A stretch of 39,276 nucleotides of DNA from assembly GCA_902519075.1 (NCBI GenBank), contig CABYIO010000010.1, positions 1 to 39,276 on the forward strand. Reading direction: 5' to 3'. The stretch comes from an uncultured Bacteroidota bacterium (GTDB taxonomy: Bacteria; Bacteroidota; Bacteroidia; Flavobacteriales; Flavobacteriaceae). The notes under the pieces were generated by a model. That model did no database searches, was not told the DNA's origin, and worked only from the letters and a program-made list of their open reading frames with translations. The stretch's first letter is position 1. Every line of letters begins with the position of its first letter. A program made the position numbers and the translations under genes. Below, piece by piece: positions 37,054 to 39,276 of this stretch.

Positions 37054-37657
37054 ATTTCATTTTTTCATCTATCAATGAAATTATTTTTTTAAGGTCATCC
37101 TTGTTTTCAACAAAGTCTAAATCATCAATATCAACGATTAATAATTCTCCCTTGTTATAATTATGTATCCAAGCTTCATATCTTTCATTTAATCTGCTTA
37201 AATACTCAATACTTATAGAATTTTCATATTCACGTCCCCTTTTATGAATTTGAGAAACCAGATTTGGAATAGAGCTTCTAAGATATATTAATAGGTCTGG
37301 TGCAGCTACATTTTCCTCCATTAAATCAAAAAGTGATCTGTAGTTTTCAAAATCACGATTTGTCATAAGTCCCATTGCGTGCAGATTGGGTGCAAAAATA
37401 TTAGCATCCTCATAAATAGTTCTGTCTTGAATTACATTTTTACTTTTTTCATGGATTTCTTTTACTTGTCTAAATCTGCTATTTAAAAAATATATTTGAA
37501 GATTAAAACTCCATCTTTCCATTTGATTATAAAAATCATCTAGGTATGGATTTTTGACTACGTCTTCTAATTGCTTATTAAATTTATAATGTTTAGCTAG
37601 ATATTTAGTCAATGTAGTTTTTCCAGCACCAATATTTCCTGCGATTGCTATATGCAT
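37052..37657 (-). CDS. Deoxynucleoside kinase (dGK/dAK/dCK family)
   Basis: Phosphorylates salvaged deoxynucleosides with ATP in the cytoplasm. The 201 residues have P-loop GNIGAGKT (7-14), the catalytic Glu31 region (KQLEDVVKNPYLDDFY), DRT (78-80) and lid KRGREYENSI. This is the canonical motif set, in contrast to the kinase half of the FolK fusion at 15237-16361. It is one base downstream of an uncharacterised secreted protein gene and probably cotranscribed with it. The base preference cannot be read from sequence. Confidence 0.95.
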   Translation of the reverse strand: MHIAIAGNIGAGKTTLTKYLAKHYKFNKQLEDVVKNPYLDDFYNQMERWSFNLQIYFLNSRFRQVKEIHEKSKNVIQDRTIYEDANIFAPNLHAMGLMTNRDFENYRSLFDLMEENVAAPDLLIYLRSSIPNLVSQIHKRGREYENSISIEYLSRLNERYEAWIHNYNKGELLIVDIDDLDFVENKDDLKKIISLIDEKMK

Positions 37658-37658
37658 T

Positions 37659-38438
37659 TTAGTAATTTAAAATTAAATATTTGTTTAAATGATCCTTGTC
37701 ATAAATATACAAGGTTTCATCGATTACGGAAAAATCTTTTATAAATAATTTTTCATGATTAATATCGATAAATAATTCATCATCATTTTTAAAATGAATT
37801 AATTGATTATTATTTGCAAGAATAACATCATTCTTAAATAACCTTATTTTATTAACTCTGTTACCGTTTTCAGATTTGTAAATTATAGAGCCATTATAAT
37901 TAATTTTATAAAAATATAAGTCCGTTATAACCCACAAGTAATTATAATCACTTTTAAAGTCGAGAAATTCTCCCTCAATTTTGGTTTCAATATTTTCTAT
38001 AAGTAGTTTCTTGAAAAAATCAAATTTTTTTATCTTCATATCTGTTTCATCAAAAATCCATATGCTATTGTCATTTGCTGTTGAGATGTCATAAATTTCA
38101 CCTAATGAATCAATTTCATTAAAATTAATCCTGGTTATTTCATTTAAAAAATTATCAAGAATAACAAGAGTGTTAAAATCTAGAAACCAAACTTTAATTT
38201 TTAATGGATTATATAGGTCAACTTTTGATATAAAACCCATAGAAGAGTCAGAAAATAAAAGATCCTTTCTTTTGGAAAGACGATAATCATTTAAATAATA
38301 TTTGTTTCCCAGATTATCAATTTTTATTAATTCAACACTATTATCACGCTTAGATGTTTCTGTTCTCTCTATTTTAATTTGATTTTGAGCTAGAAAAGAT
38401 TGTAGGAAAATAAAAATGAACAATAATTGTACTCTCAT
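37659..38438 (-). CDS. Uncharacterised exported protein, possible beta-propeller
   Basis: I do not recognise a named family. The frame gives 259 residues from the ATG at 38438 (a TTG five codons upstream lies in the -7 box and is unlikely). It has a signal peptide (RVQLLFIFIFLQSFLAQ) and then short repeated strands with turns such as DNLGNKYYLNDY, DNSIWIFDETD, DYNYLWVITD and DDELFIDINHE. These suggest a WD/NHL-like propeller of about six blades. No lipobox, no T9SS tail. It precedes a deoxynucleoside kinase gene by one base and is divergent from a GLPGLI-family gene. Confidence 0.75.
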   Translation of the reverse strand: MRVQLLFIFIFLQSFLAQNQIKIERTETSKRDNSVELIKIDNLGNKYYLNDYRLSKRKDLLFSDSSMGFISKVDLYNPLKIKVWFLDFNTLVILDNFLNEITRINFNEIDSLGEIYDISTANDNSIWIFDETDMKIKKFDFFKKLLIENIETKIEGEFLDFKSDYNYLWVITDLYFYKINYNGSIIYKSENGNRVNKIRLFKNDVILANNNQLIHFKNDDELFIDINHEKLFIKDFSVIDETLYIYDKDHLNKYLILNY

Positions 38439-38450
38439 AATATCAATGTA

Positions 38451-38458
38451 CAAAAATA
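38451..38458 (-). promoter_or_regulatory. Putative -7 box of the exported protein-kinase operon
   Basis: TATTTTTG on the minus strand matches TAnnTTTG and ends 12 bases before the ATG at 38438. Confidence 0.45.
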
Positions 38459-38507
38459 TTATGATTAATTTAACCGTATATTAATAGCTCATTATTACAT
38501 GAGTTAC

Positions 38508-38515
38508 TATATTTA
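38508..38515 (+). promoter_or_regulatory. Putative -7 box of the GLPGLI gene
   Basis: TATATTTA, one mismatch from TAnnTTTG, ends 10 bases before the ATG at 38526. A short inverted repeat CTCAT/ATGAG (38488-38492 and 38499-38503) precedes it. Confidence 0.3.
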
Positions 38516-38525
38516 AAAAAAAATT

Positions 38526-39276
38526 ATGAATAAACTTTTATTTATTTCTGCCCTTCTTTTAACCTTAAGCATCAGTTCTCAGGATTTCCAAGGACAAGCT
38601 TTTTATAAAACCCAAACATCGATGGATTTTGGATCCTGGGGTGATAGAATGTCTGCCGAACAAAAAAAGGCAATGAAAGAAAGAATGAAGCCCTTTTTAG
38701 AACCTGTTTACATACTTACTTTTGATAAGACCAAATCCATTTACCAGCAAGAGGAAACATTAGATGCGCCAGGAAGTGGTGGCGGAAGAGGTTGGGGAAG
38801 AATGTGGGCATCTGCAGGAGGCCCTGTTTACAAAGATTTAGTATCAAAAAAATCTCTTCAAAGCACTGAGTTTATGGGTAAAAAGTTTCTAATCTCCAAT
38901 GATCCAGATAAAATCAAATGGGTTATGGAAAAAGAACAAAAGATGATTGGAAATTATTTGTGTTTTAAGGCAACAGCGAAAGTTCCTAAGCCAAAAACTA
39001 TGACTAGTGTCTGGAGAAATACAGAAAAACAAAATGACTCAATTAAAGATTCATCTATTGATGAGTCAGAAGAAGAATCCTTGACAATAACCGCATGGTA
39101 TACTCCTCAAATCCCTGTAAGTCATGGTCCTGCCCAATACGGCGGCCTTCCTGGATTAATTTTAGAGTTAACAAATGACTCCACTGTAATGTTATGTACC
39201 AAAGTTGTGATGAACCCAGATAAAAGAATACAAATTTCTGAGCCAAAAAAAGGGGAATTTGTTTCTAGAACAGAGT
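38526..39276 (+). CDS. GLPGLI family protein (partial at the window end)
   Basis: The frame is open from ATG at 38526 to the window edge, about 250 codons, with no stop. It has a signal peptide (LLFISALLLTLSISSQ), FYKTQTSMDF, a Gly-rich patch (GSGGGRGWG), EKEQKMIGNYLCFKATAKV, and the family-naming motif AQYGGLPGLILEL. GLPGLI proteins are exported proteins of Bacteroidota with unknown function, often close to TonB-dependent receptor genes. The Met-rich/Trp segment RMWASAGGP is unusual. The C-terminus lies beyond the window. Confidence 0.93.
   Translation, partial: MNKLLFISALLLTLSISSQDFQGQAFYKTQTSMDFGSWGDRMSAEQKKAMKERMKPFLEPVYILTFDKTKSIYQQEETLDAPGSGGGRGWGRMWASAGGPVYKDLVSKKSLQSTEFMGKKFLISNDPDKIKWVMEKEQKMIGNYLCFKATAKVPKPKTMTSVWRNTEKQNDSIKDSSIDESEEESLTITAWYTPQIPVSHGPAQYGGLPGLILELTNDSTVMLCTKVVMNPDKRIQISEPKKGEFVSRTE

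Overview
The window is chromosomal DNA of a low-GC Bacteroidota bacterium, most likely a marine-type member of the Flavobacteriia with a compact genome. This rests on: Bacteroidota -7 promoter boxes (TAnnTTTG) with no Shine-Dalgarno sequences; type IX secretion (T9SS) parts (PorG, a PorP/SprF-like C-terminus, a T9SS sorting tail on a sugar dehydrogenase); a GLPGLI-family protein; a SusB-type GH97; a FolK-deoxynucleoside kinase fusion; and a K+-type membrane pyrophosphatase. Genes are densely packed, with 1-30 bp overlaps and several TTG starts. No prophage, insertion sequence, rRNA or CRISPR array was seen.

Layout. 1-7211: the tail of a PorP/SprF-like protein converges on an envelope operon on the minus strand (nadK, porG, uppS, bamA, two ompH/skp genes, a terminator, then murI). 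7296-12110: plus-strand pdxJ and an alpha/beta hydrolase, then tig-clpP-clpX (ribosome-bound folding and ClpXP proteolysis). 12107-16887: a GH3-family gene with an apparent one-base frameshift in a C8 tract, a DUF2797 protein, a YhhQ-type queuosine precursor transporter, the folK-dNK fusion and a TrmH/SpoU RNA methyltransferase. 16981-22036: mutS, a GH97 alpha-glucosidase, tRNA-Gly(GCC), tRNA-Leu(UAA) and a shared terminator. 22037-24067: a DEAD-box RNA helicase and, divergent from it, a tryptophan leader peptide (three consecutive Trp codons) with a strong terminator but no trp gene downstream. 24068-33220, minus strand: etfB-etfA-bifunctional nuclease-nupC-thyA-folA-fabD-lspA, then waaA (kdtA) and a T9SS-exported sugar dehydrogenase. 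33352-37015: pdhB and a membrane pyrophosphatase with an extra C-terminal NTF2-like domain. 37052-39276: a stand-alone deoxynucleoside kinase behind an uncharacterised secreted protein, divergent from a GLPGLI protein cut by the window edge.

How the genes work together. Most are housekeeping. Envelope building is strongly represented: BamA, Skp-like chaperones, UppS, MurI, LspA and WaaA. A thymidylate/nucleoside theme links NupC uptake, ThyA, FolA, FolK and two deoxynucleoside kinases. ETF, PdhB and the pyrophosphatase serve energy metabolism. The observations most worth a second look are the orphan trp leader, the GH3 homopolymer frameshift, the pyrophosphatase fusion and the FolK-dNK fusion, whose kinase half has an altered DR[S/T] motif.
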